From the NCBI GenBank assembly GCA_030040175.1, contig JASHUF010000346.1, positions 1 to 8,592 on the forward strand: a DNA stretch of 8,592 bases, in the 5' to 3' direction. Positions 7,384-8,592 of this stretch are shown piece after piece. Positions within the stretch are counted from its first letter, which is position 1; each line of letters starts with the position of its first letter. The notes beneath the pieces were generated by a model, which saw only the letters and a list, made by a program, of their open reading frames with translations, ran no database searches and was not told the DNA's origin. This DNA is from Acidobacteriaceae bacterium (GTDB lineage: Bacteria; Acidobacteriota; Terriglobia; Terriglobales; Acidobacteriaceae). Position numbers and translations under genes: made by a program.

Positions 7384-7402
7384 GTTTTCCCTTCGGGAAA
7401 AC
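7384..7402 (-). promoter_or_regulatory. Hairpin covering the nadC ribosome-binding site
   Basis: On the minus strand GTTTTCCC-GAA-GGGAAAAC forms a perfect 8-bp stem with a three-base loop, ending one base before the nadC ATG. The only good Shine-Dalgarno match, AAGG (7393-7390, seven-base spacer), lies in the loop and the 3' arm. If it folds in the mRNA it would hide the ribosome-binding site. No uridine run follows, so it is not a typical terminator on either strand. Confidence 0.6.
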
Positions 7403-7436
7403 AGCCGTCAGCTCTTAGCTATCAGTTTTCAGCCTT
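7402..7436 (+). repeat. Degenerate heptamer tandem repeat, five units
   Basis: The plus strand reads, in steps of seven, CAGCCGT, CAGCTCT, TAGCTAT, CAGTTTT, CAGCCTT, fitting the pattern YAGYYNT. Another CAGCCTT lies at 7459-7465. Short 7-bp arrays of the form (C/T)AGCTNT in gaps are something I recall from acidobacterial genomes; that link is from memory and untested. Confidence 0.55.
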
Positions 7437-7477
7437 GTCGTGCAACTCGGGAGCCTTTCAGCCTTCATCGAGAGCCC

Positions 7478-8242
7478 TCAGTGGGGCGGGGGCCTCTTTT
7501 GCTGAAGAAAGTTATAAATAACTTTCTTCACGCTGTCATCTGCCTGGTCGCCGATCGCGTAAAAGAGCGATCCGTCGTGGCGGTAGATCTCCAGCGTGTA
7601 TTTGTGCTCGCTGCCGGCCATGTTTTCCAGCCACCGCTGCCACAGGCCGAGCCTGCCGTGCTTGCGCCGGTCTACGAAGCGCAGTTCGCCCAGATCGTCG
7701 TACCAGAGCAGCGAGACCAGGTTCATGGCGTCGCGTACAAACACGCCATGCAGGCTGAGGAGCATGTACCGCGAGAGATCGCCCACCGCCGATCCGTGGC
7801 CGGAGAGATCGATCAGGGCCACGGCGCGGTCCGGCTCGCGCACATGGCGCCAGGCGATCTCAAGCGCATGGGGCGGAAAATCCTGCTCGGTGTAGCAGCC
7901 ATAGGCGCCGCCAAAGGAGATCTGCGGTGTGTCTGCCGTTTTCTGGCGGTGCGGCGCGAAGGGATCGGCAAAGGGATCGGGAGAGCGAGCTTCTTCGACC
8001 TCTTCCGTGAGCGGCTCAACCGGATGGTCGCAGTGCTCGATCAGCCGGCTGTACGCGGCCTGGATGATCTTGAAATGTTCCTCGGCCTCGAGGCGCTTGG
8101 CGGGATCGTTTTCGAACCGGTCGGGATGCCAGAGCTTGGCCGAGGCGCGAAAGGCCTTGCGAATCGCCCGCTTCGACTCCGGCTGCCCGGCCAAGCCCAG
8201 AGCCCGGGCGTGTTCGAGACATTGTGCGCAGACGCAGGGCAT
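7478..8242 (-). CDS. J-domain (DnaJ-like) protein with unrecognised C-terminal domain
   Basis: A 254-residue probable DnaK co-chaperone or J-domain adaptor. The J domain is about residues 20-70: helix II KRAIRKAFRASAKLW, the H39-P40-D41 motif that stimulates Hsp70 ATPase, then helix III EEHFKIIQAAYSRLIEH. Three cysteines precede it, C3-V-C5-A-Q-C8, a possible metal or redox site. A short acidic/proline linker with DPFADPFA (89-96) leads to a domain of about 145 residues (107-251) that I cannot place, with FGGAYGCYTEQDFPPHALEIAW, ALIDLSGHGSAVGDLSRYMLLSLHGVFV and KYTLEIYRHDGSLFYAIGDQADD. There are no zinc-finger repeats or Gly/Phe region, so it is not DnaJ itself. The ATG is nine bases after the valS stop, with AAGG at a seven-base spacing. 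Its substrate is unknown. Confidence 0.87.
   Translation of the reverse strand: MPCVCAQCLEHARALGLAGQPESKRAIRKAFRASAKLWHPDRFENDPAKRLEAEEHFKIIQAAYSRLIEHCDHPVEPLTEEVEEARSPDPFADPFAPHRQKTADTPQISFGGAYGCYTEQDFPPHALEIAWRHVREPDRAVALIDLSGHGSAVGDLSRYMLLSLHGVFVRDAMNLVSLLWYDDLGELRFVDRRKHGRLGLWQRWLENMAGSEHKYTLEIYRHDGSLFYAIGDQADDSVKKVIYNFLQQKRPPPH
7955..7978 (-). repeat. 12-bp in-frame tandem repeat in the J-domain gene
   Basis: Two 12-bp units encode DPFA-DPFA (residues 89-96) in the linker between the J domain and the C-terminal domain. The copies are GATCCCTTTGCC and GATCCCTTCGCG, differing at two third-codon positions only. Confidence 0.7.
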
Positions 8243-8251
8243 GCCGCAGCC

Positions 8252-8592
8252 TTACTCCGGCGGCAGGGCCCGCAGCGCGGCGCGGGCCTTCTCGAGCAAC
8301 AGGAGATTTTCTGCGAGCTGTTTGTGGCGGCCTTCCACAATCTTCGCCGGGGCTTTGGCGAGGAAGGCCTGGTCGCTTAGCTGGCGCTCGTCGCTGGCCA
8401 CCTGCTTTTCGAGCCGGTCGACTTCTTTGGTGAGGCGGTCGCGTTCGGCGGAGAGGTCGATAGGCTTCTCGTAGACGACAGCAACGTCGAAAGCCGTCGT
8501 CGAGTGCGGGGAGAGTCCTGCGGAAATTTGATCGACGAACCGGATCTCGCTCACGCGGGCGAGCCGCTCGATGATGCCACGGTTGGCTTCAG
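8252..8592 (-). CDS. valS: Valyl-tRNA synthetase, C-terminal coiled coil (5' part outside window)
   Basis: Only the last 113 codons are present; the frame stays open to the window edge (EANRGIIERLARVSEIRF at its start), so the GTG at 8554 is internal. ValS charges tRNA-Val, and this part matches its C-terminal tRNA-binding arm. A short anticodon-domain end is followed by an antiparallel coiled coil, DLSAERDRLTKEVDRLEKQ and LLLLEKARAALRAL, joined by the conserved QAFLAKAPAKIVE hinge (family form: FVAKAPAEVVE). It ends PPE with TAA at 8254-8252. The stop overlaps the AAGG ribosome-binding site of the J-domain gene. The catalytic domains cannot be judged from this window. Confidence 0.93.
   Translation of the reverse strand, partial: EANRGIIERLARVSEIRFVDQISAGLSPHSTTAFDVAVVYEKPIDLSAERDRLTKEVDRLEKQVASDERQLSDQAFLAKAPAKIVEGRHKQLAENLLLLEKARAALRALPPE

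Larger units (their letters stand above)
7383..7477. other. 95-nt gap between the J-domain gene and nadC
   Basis: Longest non-coding stretch in the window. It holds the nadC leader hairpin (7384-7402), a run of degenerate heptamers (7402-7436), and a second copy of the 10-mer TTTCAGCCTT (7427-7436 and 7456-7465, starts 29 bases apart). I see no convincing promoter and no rho-independent terminator after the J-domain gene. Confidence 0.7.

Noticed and set aside
7384..7402. Hairpin as a rho-independent terminator
   Set aside because: No uridine run follows on either strand, and on the coding strand the nadC start codon follows after one base.
7402..7465. Repeat region as a CRISPR array
   Set aside because: Units are seven bases, degenerate and without spacers.
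7383..7477. Sigma70-type promoter for nadC (TTGCAC on the minus strand near 7442)
   Set aside because: TTGCAC has no good -10 partner at 16-18 bases; the candidate TAGCTA fits poorly and lies within the heptamer repeat.
7801..7830. LIDLSGHGSA in the J-domain protein as a SpoIIE/PP2C phosphatase motif
   Set aside because: It resembles the D-x-SGHG motif of SpoIIE-type phosphatases, but I could not see the other metal-binding aspartate motifs (such as a later GD or DG-D pair in suitable context). Likely chance similarity; a structure comparison would decide.
1..8592. A new defence, mobile or biosynthetic system
   Set aside because: All but two genes are recognisable housekeeping or competence genes on one strand with uniform composition, and there is no sign of integrases, transposases or att-like repeats.

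Overview
This is a GC-rich bacterial chromosome segment in which every credible gene is on the minus strand, so the gene order is read from base 8592 down to base 1. The order is valS (3' end only), J-domain protein, nadC, birA, coaX, an unrecognised 242-codon gene, rlmD, comEC (5' part only). I see no plus-strand gene, RNA gene, CRISPR array, insertion sequence or phage gene. Codon use, the protein sequences and degenerate heptamer repeats in the one long gap suggest an acidobacterium (Terriglobia/Acidobacteriaceae-like). That assignment rests on memory of such genomes and is an inference, not a search result.

Layout, in transcription order: (1) 8592-8252, C-terminal coiled coil of valyl-tRNA synthetase. 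(2) 8242-7478, a J-domain protein with an N-terminal CxCxxC cluster and an unrecognised C-terminal domain. (3) 7477-7383, a 95-nt gap with degenerate 7-bp repeats and a perfect 8-bp hairpin whose 3' arm holds the nadC Shine-Dalgarno sequence. (4) 7382-5691, nadC and birA. (5) 5686-4799, coaX with an Arg/Pro/Gly-rich tail. (6) 4789-4061, a protein of unknown function whose stop overlaps the rlmD start as ATGA. (7) 4064-2715, rlmD, a 23S rRNA m5U methyltransferase with an in-frame 15-bp tandem duplication. (8) 2634-1, comEC, the DNA-uptake channel with its C-terminal metallo-beta-lactamase domain, cut by the window edge.

The middle of the cluster concerns cofactors: NadC makes the NAD precursor nicotinate mononucleotide, BirA attaches biotin to carboxylases, and CoaX starts CoA synthesis from pantothenate. 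These are flanked by translation-related genes (valS, rlmD) and by competence (comEC). Short spacings (9, 15, 4, 9 and -4 nt) suggest one co-transcribed, translationally coupled cluster, with the 95-nt gap before nadC and the 80-nt gap before comEC as the only places where an internal signal would fit. The window is mostly housekeeping. The less ordinary items are the two uncharacterised proteins, the rlmD duplication, the nadC leader hairpin, and the repeated arrangement in which a stop codon doubles as part of the next gene's ribosome-binding site in the same reading frame.
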